From contig JAPFBL010000255.1 in the NCBI GenBank assembly GCA_026182355.1, positions 310,001 to 374,000 of the forward strand: a stretch of 64,000 nucleotides of DNA, given 5' to 3'. This DNA comes from Hermatobates lingyangjiaoensis. Taxonomy: Eukaryota > Arthropoda > Insecta > Hemiptera > Hermatobatidae. A program made the position numbers and the translations under genes. A model generated the notes under the pieces. The model was not told the origin of the DNA. It saw only the letters and a program-made list of their open reading frames with translations, and made no database searches. This document shows, one piece after another, positions 12,168-20,649 of this stretch. Within the stretch, counting starts at the first letter, position 1. The number at the start of each line of letters is the position of its first letter.

Positions 12168-13690
12168 AAAGTTTGGAGTGGCCTACACTCAACTTTACTA
12201 TAAGTAACTTTATATCAAATTTCTTGAGTATATAACACATAACGTCTCATTTAAGCATAACGTAAACATCTAAATGGGATATGATTATTAGTCTTTCATT
12301 CCTGAGGTAGTAAAGATAGTCATTGAAGGACATATCAATATACAAGCTTATTTTTGTACATCACACAGCTGATGCAAATAATTTCATTAGTATAACTACA
12401 GCAGTAATAACATTTTTGAAAATCCAAAGTGAACATTTCTTGAAACGAAATATTCTCCTAGAAGAGAATATGGTTTTTGTTCAACTAGCCAGTGGATTTC
12501 TTACATCGTTTACTTGACATCCTTCTACAATGAATATTAAAGTAAAATTTTCAAATTTAAAACAGGAAAATAACCTTTTTTTCTCTGAAAAACATCATAA
12601 AGAGCGACGAAAATGTTGTTTTAAGGTGGTTTATAATTAAAGATGTACAAATTACATTTATTAATCTCTAAACGAAAGATTTCAATTTTGAATTATCTTT
12701 TACATTTTTGGTTTTTTATAGAATTATTATACTGGGAATTTTATTGCTTCTAAGTATTTAATAAGATCATTTTCCTTCCCCTTTGTCAAAATAACATATA
12801 TAGAAATTTTTTCTGAGTGAGTGTTATCATTTTTCTGCACAATATTATTCCTCTTACATCTCATATAATTCAATAAACAATTTAAACTGTTCCTTTCTAA
12901 ACTCAATTTTATCTCAGTGGATTCGCTCAAAAAATTTCTAAGTCAATGTAAACAATGTAAAAAAATATAAAAAATTCGACAAGTATAGCAGGTGATCTCT
13001 CAGTCTAGGATAAACAAACAGTTTTTATAGCGTTATTGCTGTTTCCCGTAATTAAAACTTCATGATTTTTTTTTAGGAATTGCTAATTTTTCGTTCCATT
13101 TTTGGTCAAATTTTCATTATTTTTTAATGATCCGTTTAGCGTCAAAAAAACATTTTCTGAAAACAGAAATCGTACTGTAACGCCCCTTTAGCGAAAGTAA
13201 TTTTGAAAAAAAATATCTCAACTCATTTTCCACATAATGTTCTATTTTTAGGCATAGTTTCATTTTGATTCGTCAAACAGTATGACTTGTATCTCTCTCA
13301 GAAGCTTTGAGATTGAATTATAAGTCAGAATTTTTACATTTTATTGGAAAAAAAAATATTTCCCGTTGTTTTAAAATTATGAATATACTTTTCGTTTATT
13401 GCATTTGTAACCCCAAAGATGATGACTTTCCCGTCATGCATAGTTTTTTCTAAACTATAGGGATCATCTACTCTATGGGGCCAATTTTTGTGTAAAATAT
13501 CAACTTCATCCATCAAAGATTCTGGACCGTAGCGTGGTAACAAGCAATGCTAACACACTCACCCACCCACACACACACAGACATCATCGTAAAAACATCA
13601 TAAAATGACTTTTGGGACCTCAAAACATATAATTCCGTCAAAATCTCGAGATCGATTTTTTTCACGATCACTGTACTTTATTGTAGTAAA
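12168..13690 (+). repeat. Unclassified interspersed repeat, copy 1
   Basis: It starts TTTGGAGTGGCCTACACTCA and ends CTGTACTTTATTGTAGTAAA. It aligns in order with 24000-25212, with high identity over most of its length. It includes a CCCACCCACACACACACAGA stretch and the segment GGGACCTCAAAACATATAAT near the end. Copy 1 carries about 370 bp (about 13110-13490) absent from copy 2. The first 35 bases and the end share an inverted ACTTTACTATAAGTAA-like core, so the ends may be inverted repeats. No coding sequence was recognised. The orientation is arbitrary. Confidence 0.7.
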
Positions 13691-14020
13691 TTAATATTGA
13701 TAGTTTTTAATGAAATACTGAAAAAATAAAGTTCATAAATGTAAAAAATCAACGCCAACCAAGAATCTATTAAAGGAAATTAGCATTAATTTATAGATAT
13801 AAAGGATTGCAACAGTAGAATGGAGAATAATTATTGTAAGTGTTGAGCCTATCACACATAGAACTGTGACTACTAAAGGTTCTATTCAGCAAGGCATTCC
13901 GTCGCTATGAGTTTGAGAATTATTTTCAGATGACCTACTGGTACTATATATAATGAAATGTTCTATACACAAAGATAGACAAATGAAATTTACCACACAT
14001 CCACATATGCGCGCATACAA
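13691..14020. other. Intron sequence between repeat and microsatellite
   Basis: AT-rich; nothing recognised. Confidence 0.4.
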
Positions 14021-14021
14021 C

Positions 14022-14060
<39 letters not shown>

Positions 14061-14265
14061 ACATACACACTCACTCACACGATCACATACACAATCACAC
14101 ACAGAATCACACTCATAATCACACACAGAATCACATACACAAATACACACACAATCACATACACAATAACATACACAATGACACCCACAATCACACTCAC
14201 AATGACACGCACGATCACACTCATAATCACACACTGAATTACACATACAAATACACACACAATAA
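14021..14265. repeat. CA-type microsatellite, degenerate
   Basis: A pure (CA)n run at about 14023-14056 grades into imperfect ACACAATCACATACACA-type units up to about 14265. Long apparent reading frames on both strands here (runs of CVCVCV or THTHTH) are artefacts of the repeat. Confidence 0.92.
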
Positions 14266-14651
14266 CGCTTGAGTCGCTTGAGTTCAAAGGCGCTAATAAT
14301 TTATTTAAACTGAAAAGTAACTTATTAACAATTTTATAAACAAAAATTAAAAAATATAATTTGCTTTTTGAATGAAACACCTGATGAAACGAGTATTTAA
14401 TACAATGCTATATTTAAAATAGTACGAGAGATTTTATTTCCTCTCATAATAAAGTAAGTCGTAATTGTTAAGCTACAGTGGGAGTAGAAGGTGGGGTACA
14501 AAAGGTTTGTCAAAAGGGTGCAAGCAAACTTTTGGACTCTCTAGTAATAGTAGGTGGCCTGACCAACCAGTCATGTTCTGTCAGTTTGCCGTTTCAGATC
14601 GACAACATTAAATTACTTTTCGGCTAATAAAGGTAATATCTATTTATTTCT

Positions 14652-15022
14652 TTAAAGATAATATCATTTGACATAATATTTCACCACTATTTTTTATTAA
14701 ATCTTTTGGAGGTATTCTAAACAGTATTTTATACAGTATACCTATATTAAATGTTAAAATGGAACTTCTTATACTACTTATTTGTTCAGCCATTTTCAAA
14801 CGAAGTCTTAGTTCGTGTAGATTTTTAAATCAGAATATACAAATGTAATGTAATATATATATTCTTTACAGCACTTAAATAAGATTGATTGCATAATAAA
14901 ATTGGGAATAATAAGTAAATTTATTAGTCCAATTTTTTTATATAATTTTACTAAGCATTTATGCTACTTTTCAACTACTCACTAATTACAGGATCACTTT
15001 TAACAATTATAATTCATAATAT
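14652..15022 (+). repeat. Direct duplication flanking the PLE nest, left copy
   Basis: 14652-14690 and 14884-15022 align in the same order and orientation with 19033-19072 and 19077-19219. Both copies share TAAATTTATTAGTC and ACAGGATCACTTTTAACAAT. The right copy lacks about 190 bp in the middle. The pair encloses the cluster of inverted PLE fragments. Confidence 0.75.
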
Positions 15023-15213
15023 TTTGCCAAATTAGCCTGTAGTCTCATATCGGGAGACCTTCAGTTTGTCTTGCTTGATCTTATTTAGAGCAATGTGTTC
15101 TCAGACTTGCTTGGCCCATGCATCCCTCTCGCCATTAGTAGCAGAATCATCCCCCCTCCGTCTTCTTCATCATTTTATCATTTCTCATTTTATTTTCTTT
15201 TATATATATATAT
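15023..15213. other. Spacer with short (TA)n tract
   Basis: Slightly pyrimidine-rich sequence of no recognised origin, ending in a TATATATATATAT tract at 15200-15213 just before the first family-D copy. Confidence 0.4.
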
Positions 15214-15503
15214 GATTAAACCACAATAAGAATGGGAAACAAGACTAAGATCTTTCAACCGTAACAAGCGGTCTTCGTCAGAGTCAAAAACCCAACTGAA
15301 CACTAGATGCAGAAAACATCTGCTGAGGAGTTGAGAAGAGTGGGAGGGAAGAGTGGTATTTTAAAAGGGTGAAAGCACAGGAAAGGACTAATGTCCAGAA
15401 AGGGATGTTTGGGGAAAAATTGAAATTGAAAGATCTTAGTCTTGTTTCCCATTCTTATTGTGGTTTAATCATTGATTGTTGTTTCACGTGTTTATGTGAA
15501 ATC

Positions 15504-15510
<7 letters not shown>
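15214..15510. mobile_element. Family D PLE fragment, head-to-head pair 1
   Basis: Perfect 45-bp inverted arms at 15214-15258 and 15426-15470. The right copy continues to TTTCACGTGTTTATGTGAAA, itself a 6-bp hairpin, and CTTTTTA before a (TA)n tract. The spacer carries the hammerhead-like core of the minus copy and GA-rich unique sequence. Family D recurs at 19971-20124, 22051-22180, 46192-46351 and 49845-50078. Confidence 0.75.
15243..15285 (-). ncRNA. Hammerhead-like motif, family D (pair 1, minus copy)
   Basis: Read on the minus strand: stem I GACU, core CUGACGA, one extra A, stem II GACCG/CGGUU, GAAA, then GAUCUU and AGUC. GACU pairs with AGUC (4 bp). The bases AGAUCU form a self-complementary stem III, so two molecules could pair there. 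Hammerhead ribozymes of this kind are established in Penelope-like elements. Cleavage activity here is inferred, not shown. Confidence 0.6.

Positions 15511-15543
<33 letters not shown>
15509..15543. repeat. (TA)n microsatellite
   Basis: Alternating TA tract between the family-D pair and the family-A pair. Similar tracts lie at about 15828-15849, 16303-16332, 16622-16642, 17191-17226 and 18626-18667. Confidence 0.92.
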
Positions 15544-15548
<5 letters not shown>

Positions 15549-15589
15549 AATTCAAAACGAAGGAAACACACAGAAAGACACAGACATAA

Positions 15590-15632
15590 CTCACATCGAT
15601 ATTTCGACCATCGTCGTCATCAGGAGGTGTGA
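15590..15632 (-). ncRNA. Hammerhead-like motif, family A (minus copy)
   Basis: Core CUGAUGA (15623-15617), an extra C, stem II GAC/GUC closed by GAUG, GAAA, palindrome AUAU, then C at 15598. Stem I pairs GAUGUG (3') with CACCUC (5') at five of six positions. All canonical core bases are present. Confidence 0.65.
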
Positions 15633-15700
15633 AGAGCGAAGAGCGAAGAGTCCCGCAGGAAGACAGGCCAGTGACTCAGGGTCTCTTCGCTCTTCGCTCT

Positions 15701-15743
15701 TCACACCTCCTGATGACGACGATGGTCAAAATATCGATGTGAG
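15701..15743 (+). ncRNA. Hammerhead-like motif, family A (plus copy, mutated)
   Basis: Same as the minus copy except that the G of GAAA is A (AAAA at 15728-15731). This should impair a hammerhead because that G is catalytic. Confidence 0.58.
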
Positions 15744-15836
15744 TTATGTCTGTGTCTTCCTGTGTGTTTCCTTCGTTTTGAATTTATTTTATTTAAAAAA
15801 GTCCGCTGGACCGTTTCTTTTAATTGTGATATATAT

Positions 15837-15989
15837 ATATATATATATAACCTCATTAAAGATCTTGCCAACATAAAGTTTAGTATGTTTCCTACATACC
15901 TTTTCAAGGTTTCGAATGCTACCTTTCCATCTCTGTGGTATCATATAAATTAACTCACCGATTTTTTTATCTTTAATTGTATTTTTCAT
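15837..15989 (-). pseudogene. Putative PLE ORF start, mirror copy in family E left arm
   Basis: The left arm of the family-E inverted repeat encodes the same peptide as the right arm (MKNTIKDKKIGELIYMIPQ, then RWKGSIRNLEKVCRKHTKL), running into (TA)n. See the right-arm entry for interpretation. Confidence 0.4.
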
Positions 15990-15996
15990 ATTACAT

Positions 15997-16033
15997 GTCC
16001 GACGTTTCGGTCTACGTTGACCATTCTCAAGGA
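15997..16033 (-). ncRNA. Hammerhead-like motif, family E (minus copy)
   Basis: Stem I UCC/GGA, degenerate core UUGAGAA, extra U, stem II GGUC/GACC with loop AACGUA, GAAA, palindrome ACGU, C. The core differs from CUGANGA at two positions, both explicable as transitions, so it is probably inactive. Confidence 0.5.
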
Positions 16034-16083
16034 TTCTATATACAAGGTTTTATTAGAATTGTTAAAAAAACCTTGTATATAGA

Positions 16084-16122
16084 ATCCTTGAGAATGGTCA
16101 ACGTAGACCGAAACGTCGGACA
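16084..16122 (+). ncRNA. Hammerhead-like motif, family E (plus copy)
   Basis: Identical in layout to the minus copy. It ends a few bases before the ATG of the putative PLE ORF start at 16129. Confidence 0.5.
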
Positions 16123-16128
16123 TGTAAT

Positions 16129-16300
16129 ATGAAAAATACAATTAAAGATAAAAAAATCGGTGAGTTAATTTATATGATACCACAGAGATGGAAAGGTAGC
16201 ATTCGAAACCTTGAAAAGGTATGTAGGAAACATACTAAACTTAATGTTGGCAAGATCTTTAATGAGGTATGTTTAAAAGAAGGTCTGCTCCCAAAGTATA

Positions 16301-16305
<5 letters not shown>
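16129..16305 (+). pseudogene. Putative N-terminal fragment of a PLE open reading frame
   Basis: The frame reads MKNTIKDKKIGELIYMIPQ, then RWKGSIRNLEKVCRKHTKL, NVGKIFNEV and CLKEGLLPKYTN before dissolving into a (TA)n-encoded YIYIYI tail. It starts 7 bases after the family-E hammerhead-like motif, matching PLEs in which the ribozyme-bearing terminal repeat precedes the ORF. The same 47-residue start is preserved in the inverted left arm, so the frame survived duplication. I recognise no catalytic domain, since the RT would lie further downstream. The PLE assignment rests on context and on a resemblance of LLPKYTN to PLE N-terminal regions, which I hold loosely. Confidence 0.4.
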
Positions 16306-16336
<31 letters not shown>

Positions 16337-16419
16337 AGTCGAAGGTTTTGTCCGTTTAACATTGTTGTTCCTTTAAATAATGTAAATTTCATTTTCTTAG
16401 TTAAAAAAATTCTTACTTC

Positions 16420-16460
16420 TGCCTTTGAAAAAGGTTTTAAATAAAACCGAAACGTTGGCA
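16420..16460 (+). ncRNA. Hammerhead-like motif, family F (plus copy)
   Basis: Stem I UGCC/GGCA (4 bp), degenerate core UUUGAAA, stem II GGUUUU/AAAACC, GAAA, palindrome ACGU, U. The core is too altered to expect cleavage. Confidence 0.45.
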
Positions 16461-16736
16461 ACGAGAGTTTGATTTTTTATCCTGGAAAATTGACCAAACC
16501 ACGATTAGAGAACACACCTATATATATATTACATTAGTGAAGCTATTCTTCATAATCACACTGTTGTTATAGACGTTGAATTCGAATTTTGATGATATTG
16601 GTCAGATTCTCAGAATTAAAATTATATATATATATATATATAACAGATTCAATAATATATCGACCGTTTGATAGAATAGGTGTGTTCTCTAATCGGGGTT
16701 CGGTCAATTTTCCAGGATAAAAAATCAAACTCTCGT

Positions 16737-16777
16737 TGCCAACGTTTCGGTTTTATTTAAAACCTTTTTCATAGGCA
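16737..16777 (-). ncRNA. Hammerhead-like motif, family F (minus copy)
   Basis: As the plus copy, with the core region reading CUAUGAAAAAGG. Stem I GCC/GGC and stem II are intact. Confidence 0.45.
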
Positions 16778-16903
16778 GAAGTAAGAATTTTTTAACTAAG
16801 AAAATGAAATTTACATTATTTAAAGGAACAACAATGTTAGCCGGACAAAACCTTCGACTAGACTTTCAAAAGACAACAAATAGAAGAAGCGAGAAAACTT
16901 ACT

Positions 16904-16940
16904 GGGTCGATATTTCGAACTGAAGTTCGTCGTCAGGGAG
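16904..16940 (-). ncRNA. Hammerhead-like motif, family B (minus copy)
   Basis: Core CUGACGA, extra C, stem II GAAC/GUUC with loop UUCA, GAAA, palindrome AUAU, C. All core bases are canonical. Stem I is weak: only the first pair is clear. Confidence 0.55.
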
Positions 16941-17070
16941 AAGAAGGGAAGAAGAAGGGAAGAGGAAGAGGCACGTGCGTCCACTCGTACAAGCAGTAGC
17001 CCTCTGCTTGTACGAGTGGACGCACGTGCCTCTTCCTCTTCCCTTCTTCTTCCCTTCTTCTTCCCTTCTT

Positions 17071-17107
17071 CTCCCTGACGACGAACTTCAGTTCGAAATA
17101 TCGACCC
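17071..17107 (+). ncRNA. Hammerhead-like motif, family B (plus copy)
   Basis: Identical core (CUGACGA at 17075-17081, GAAA at 17095-17098, C at 17102) to the minus copy in the same palindrome. Confidence 0.55.
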
Positions 17108-17186
17108 AGTAAGTTTTCTCGCTTCTTCTATTTGTTGTCTTTTTTCATTTATATATCTGTCCGGTTTGGACCGTTTTAATATTTTG

Positions 17187-17229
<43 letters not shown>

Positions 17230-17279
17230 TTAAATTACACAAAGCACGACACAGAAAAGAGAATACAAAGAAAACTTAC

Positions 17280-17318
17280 ATAATTCAATATTTCGAACTG
17301 TTGTTCGTCATCAGGAGA
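17280..17318 (-). ncRNA. Hammerhead-like motif, family B variant, 3' of a PLE ORF remnant
   Basis: Core CUGAUGA (17314-17308), extra C, stem II GAAC/GUUC with loop AACA, GAAA, AUAU, U. On the minus strand it lies about 350 bases 3' of the GIY-YIG coding remnant that ends at 17667, the position expected for a PLE terminal-repeat ribozyme. Confidence 0.62.
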
Positions 17319-17469
17319 GTAGACTAGTAGAGAGGACGAAGTGAGAGAGATCTCCCCACGTCGAAGAACGGAGCGCGAATGAAGAAATAAAGAGTCAACC
17401 GAAGAGAGCAGCACTAGCGTAAAAAAGGAGCTAGGCACTAAACGTCGGAGAACGGAGAAAGCAAAAACA

Positions 17470-17666
17470 ATAGATAAAATTATAAAATTAAAAATTATAA
17501 ATTAAAAATTGTAAAAAAGGAAATAATAAAAAAAATAAATAAATAAAATAAAAAATATATATAATAAAAAAAGGAAAAAAAATATATAATAATAAAATAA
17601 TAAAAAAAATATATATATATGAATATGAATATATAAGTTAAAAATAAAAGGAAAAACAAATAAAAG
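17470..17666. repeat. AT-rich low-complexity tract
   Basis: Almost pure A/T with AAATAATAAAAT-like units between the PLE ORF remnant and its 3' hammerhead-like motif. Probably part of the PLE 3' region. Confidence 0.7.
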
Positions 17667-18620
17667 TTAACGCTTCTGATTTAAACCGGGATCTGATCGG
17701 GCCCCCAATAACCATATGTGGGCCTCCTCAGACGCTCTTAATGTCAAACTACGGTCATCAGTGGTCACTAGCTTAATGATTTGAACAGAAAAGCAGTCAT
17801 TAAAAGAAAGGTTATGGCTGTTGGCATGGATAGCTACAGGAAGCTGTTTGCGCTGACCGACCGAAGCTCTATGGTTGTTCAAACGCTCATTGAGCTTGGT
17901 AGAAGTCATACCAATGTAGAATGCTCCACATTGTCTACAGTTCAGTCGGTAGACGCAATTCCTGGATGAGCAGGAGGTGTTAGGTGGGACGCGGAAAGAG
18001 TTGGTTGGTGAGGAGAAGAAAGGTGAAGGGTTAACTAAAGGACAGGTAAGGCAGAGGCGACGGCCTTACTGTTTCTCCATACCAGCACGCACCACCCCAA
18101 TCCCAGGAGTTTCAAGGGATCTGTGGGAAAACAGGTTTCCTAAATTGGGAGGCTTTCTGAAGGACAGACGAGGGGGTTTTCGGAAGACGGAGGAGGTGGA
18201 GGGGGAAGAGGACAGGAGAGGAAAAATGTCCTTGATGATATTCCCGATCCTATGGACCCCAGGAAAGAAAGTAGTTACGAGGAAGGGAGAACTGTTGGGT
18301 TCAGCGGCAGTCCTAGGAAGATATTGATTGGTGGCAGGTATTAAGCGTTTATCAACAAACCTGGGAGAGTAGCCCCGCTGGACGAATTTCTCCCTAAGTT
18401 TGTCGATATGACACTGTCGTTGATAGAGGTCACTGCAAATACGGTGTATGCGGATGGAGAGGGAACGAGGTAGGGACTTTTTTGTGTGGGATGGGTGACA
18501 ACTATTGAAGTGTAGATATTGTTGGGCATTGGTAGGTTTTGAGTGTATGGAGGTGGTGAAGGTCCTGCCGCTTAGGGACACTGTGGCGGCATTGGTCAGG
18601 TCTTTAAAATTCAAATTCAA
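17667..18620 (-). pseudogene. Penelope-like element: RT C-terminus and GIY-YIG endonuclease, one in-frame stop
   Basis: One frame of about 318 codons with a single stop (TAA at 18068-18066). The first part reads TSIHSKPTNAQQYLHFNSCH, then a basic region, HRICSD and REKFVQRGYSPRFVDKRLIP. This is the conserved KPT...YL..NS.HP segment at the end of PLE reverse transcriptases. After the stop the same frame gives NCVYRLNCRQCGAFYIGMTS, TKLNERLNNHRASVGQRKQL and AIHANSHNLSF, the cysteine-bearing GIY-YIG-type nuclease of PLEs. It ends NQKR and stop at 17667. PLE protein copies RNA at a nicked target; the nuclease is thought to make the nick. The 5' part is cut off at a (TA)n tract. Just one stop in over 300 codons suggests recent decay. 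Confidence 0.85.
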
Positions 18621-18625
18621 GAAGT

Positions 18626-18671
<46 letters not shown>

Positions 18672-18743
18672 TAACTATTACTTCGTGACCAGACTGTTGA
18701 TATACGTACTTCTTGAATTTGAATTTTAAAGACCTGACCAATA
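18597..18743. repeat. Inverted repeat capping the truncated PLE
   Basis: TCAGGTCTTTAAAATTCAAA with TTCAAGAAGTA (18597-18627) recurs inverted at about 18706-18740, around a (TA)n tract. Thus even the broken 5' end of the PLE copy ends in a small inverted piece of itself, a head-to-head arrangement like the others. Confidence 0.75.
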
Positions 18744-19032
18744 CCCTGTAAGGTCAAATATTATATTTATATTTATATACATGTACTATGATTATAATAG
18801 AATTTTAGAAATTAAATGCTTTAATTCTTCACAGAACTCTCTTGTATTATTGGGATGGGAGAAAGTACCAAATTACAATCTCCGTTATTACCAATAATAA
18901 TGTTATTAATATTCGTATAATGATTGCTTCATAATTATAAATAGAATAAATATAATCGAACTACATACTTTATTTATTCTTTACTTTAAAGGATAAATAA
19001 AGTGGGTGTCCTAAACAATACGACACTCTATT

Positions 19033-19219
19033 TTAAAGATAATGTCATTTAATATTATATTTCATTACTATTCGTCTATTGATTACATTATGAAATTGGG
19101 ATAATAAGTAAATTTATTAGTCTAATTTTTTATATAATTTTACTAAGCATTTATGCTCTTTTCAACTACTTAGCAATTACAGGATCACTTTTAACAATTA
19201 TAATTCATAATATTTTGTA
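19033..19219 (+). repeat. Direct duplication flanking the PLE nest, right copy
   Basis: Right partner of 14652-15022, with an internal deletion of about 190 bp. Followed by ACTGCTGACACTTATAAC, a phrase that recurs at about 20359-20376. Confidence 0.75.
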
Positions 19220-19687
19220 AAAGGACTGCTGACACTTATAACAATTAGTAATCTTATATATTACTCGTACGTAACACAGTTGCGTACTGATTAACAACTA
19301 AAGCTGAGTTCTTAATCAGATTAGTTATTTTACTTCATTTAAACATTATCTAAGTATAATAGTGATTTTGTTCATCCAATATAATGGAAGTTTTCATTCA
19401 AATTTTAAATTTAAAAACAAAATTGAAGTGTCACGAGTCACCCCCATTAGTAGACATAATATTAGAATTATTATTTTAAAAATCCGGAGAAGGAGAGATG
19501 AGATCCTTTTACTTTGTGACTAGGAATAGCCTTAGTGACATTGTTATGTGTATTTGTTTGCGATAGTACACATTCTAGTGTAGTTAGCTTATTAATTTGA
19601 CAAAAATTAATTCATTTGGAACTTAAGGTTGGCATTGGTATATTACATATATTTTAAAAATGATGTTACTATTGAAATTTGTGTATT
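19220..19687. other. Unannotated intron stretch
   Basis: AT-rich; nothing recognised. Confidence 0.4.
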
Positions 19688-19900
19688 GTTCCAGGTACAG
19701 ACGAAAGGATACCTGTACACAGGTTAGTGAGTTTACTATTATAATAATATGCTTGGGCAATGGTAACACAATGACATGTTTTTGTGAATATTGTATATGT
19801 ATTTTTAATAATCTTATCTACATTCGACTTACTATAAGTTAAAAACACCGTCAACAAGGGATTATAGCACACGTACAGACACACATAATATAACCTCATA
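19688..19900 (+). repeat. Dispersed duplicate, copy 1
   Basis: CAGGTACAGACGAAAGGATA, CTGTACACAGGTTAGTGA and later GTCAACAAGGGATTA match 20172-20390 in order. Unclassified; perhaps a piece of a larger repeat that the family-D pair at 19971 split or that was duplicated around it. Confidence 0.65.
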
Positions 19901-19970
19901 TCTCTTAAATTATATAAAGGAATATGAATATATATATCTATATAGTTTAACTTTATATGTAAATATATAT

Positions 19971-20124
19971 GATCAAACCACAATAAGAAATGGGAAAACA
20001 AGACTAAGATCTTTCAACCGTAACAAGCGGTCTTCTTCAGAGTCAAAAACCCTTGTTTTCCCATTTCTTATTGTGGTTTGATCATTGATTGTTGTTTCAC
20101 GTGTTTATGTGAAATCTTTTTATC
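19971..20124. mobile_element. Family D head-to-head pair 2
   Basis: Perfect 32-bp arms 19971-20002 and 20052-20083. The plus side continues through the TTTCAC...GTGAAA hairpin to CTTTTTAT at about 20122. It lies between the two copies of the 19688/20172 duplicate. Confidence 0.75.
20002..20044 (-). ncRNA. Hammerhead-like motif, family D (pair 2, minus copy)
   Basis: Core CUGAAGA (the variable seventh position is A), stem II GACCG/CGGUU, GAAA, AGAUCU palindrome, stem I GACU/AGUC. All canonical core bases are present. Confidence 0.6.
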
Positions 20125-20171
20125 GGTGTAAATATATATGTATGTACTCAATTGTAGTACTCTACGCTGCT

Positions 20172-20390
20172 GGGATTTGTAGGTACAGACGAAATGATAT
20201 CTGTACACAGGTTAGTGATTTTTCTATTGTATTATAATAATGCAACTCGTCAGTTTTACCACAAAATGTTATTTTATAATGCTGATATGTTTTTGATGCT
20301 TTATCTCCACTTAGTTTATGTGAAAGTACTGTCAACAAGCGATTAGAGCACGCGTGCTGACACTTATAAGTTTTCTAACACAGAATGTTT
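20172..20390 (+). repeat. Dispersed duplicate, copy 2
   Basis: Matches 19688-19900 in order (TAGGTACAGACGAAATGATA, CTGTACACAGGTTAGTGA, TGTCAACAAGCGATTA). Confidence 0.65.
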
Positions 20391-20452
20391 GAATGCAACA
20401 TATCTCTATCTGTTTAGTTTAATATATAATTCAAGCAATGTATCAACTGTTT

Positions 20453-20595
20453 GACAGAATAGAGATATTATTTAATCAGGAATCGGTCAATTCGGGCATA
20501 TGAAAAAGCTTCTAAAATAAAACCGAAACGTCGGCAACGAGACTTAGATTATTGAACCTAGAAAATTGACTGAATACTAATTAAATAATGCACCT
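20453..20595 (+). mobile_element. Collapsed family F copy
   Basis: Contains AAAACCGAAACGTCGGCAAC and TTGAACCTAGAAAATTGACT, related to family F. The two flanks (ATTATTTAATCAGGAATCGG and its partner at about 20560-20592) form a shorter imperfect inverted repeat. Followed by (TA)n at 20614-20642. Confidence 0.6.
20495..20538 (+). ncRNA. Hammerhead-like motif, family F (collapsed copy)
   Basis: Keeps GAAACGUC and a GGC-type 3' stem I. Core AUAUGAAAAAGC is degenerate and stem II is mismatched at one end. Relic. Confidence 0.35.
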
Positions 20596-20609
20596 ATATA
20601 TATAAATAA

Positions 20610-20647
<38 letters not shown>

Positions 20648-20649
20648 AA

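Larger units (their letters stand above)
15541..15792. mobile_element. Family A inverted pair
   Basis: Arms 15541-15650 and 15683-15792 (110 bp each, near-identical) with a 32-bp spacer. Each arm holds one hammerhead-like motif pointing away from the centre. The inner arm ends are GAAGAGCGAAGAGCGAAGAG and its complement. This would fold into a long hairpin if transcribed. Confidence 0.82.
15850..16268. mobile_element. Family E inverted pair, 202-bp arms
   Basis: Arms 15850-16051 and 16067-16268 with a 15-bp spacer. I find a single mismatch in the stretch I compared base by base (TTTAT versus TTAAT near the outer end). Each arm contains a hammerhead-like motif followed outward by an open frame starting ATGAAAAATACA. 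The right arm continues another 35 bases of coding-like sequence before (TA)n. Near-identity of the arms implies recent formation or gene conversion. Confidence 0.88.
16333..16863. mobile_element. Family F inverted pair with 186-bp arms
   Basis: Arms 16333-16518 and 16679-16863, over 90 per cent identical by eye. The 160-bp centre contains (TA)n at 16622-16642. Outer end GTCTAGTCGAAGGTTTTGTC, inner end AGAGAACACACC. Each arm has a hammerhead-like motif. A collapsed relative lies at 20453-20595. Confidence 0.8.
16868..17143. mobile_element. Family B inverted pair (near-perfect palindrome)
   Basis: Arms 16868-16996 and 17004-17143 with only a 7-bp spacer. The right arm has one extra 12-bp GAAGAAGAAGGG unit. 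Inner ends are CCACTCGTACAAGCAG and its complement. It abuts the family-F right arm (ends 16863) and is followed by (TA)n at 17191-17226. Confidence 0.85.

Noticed and set aside
13886..14380. Overlapping frames with CVCVCVC, THTHTH and VIVYVIV-like peptides
   Set aside because: They are translations of a CA-type microsatellite in different frames and carry no protein signal.
14470..14625. Tc1/mariner terminal repeat (CAGTGGGAG..., CAAACTTTTGGACTCT)
   Set aside because: The resemblance is partial and no opposite end or transposase is present.
16820..17438. Open frames of 140 and 67 codons on the minus strand
   Set aside because: They run across (TA)n and the family-B palindrome; the peptide is repeat-derived (YIYIYI, then KKGRRREEEE).
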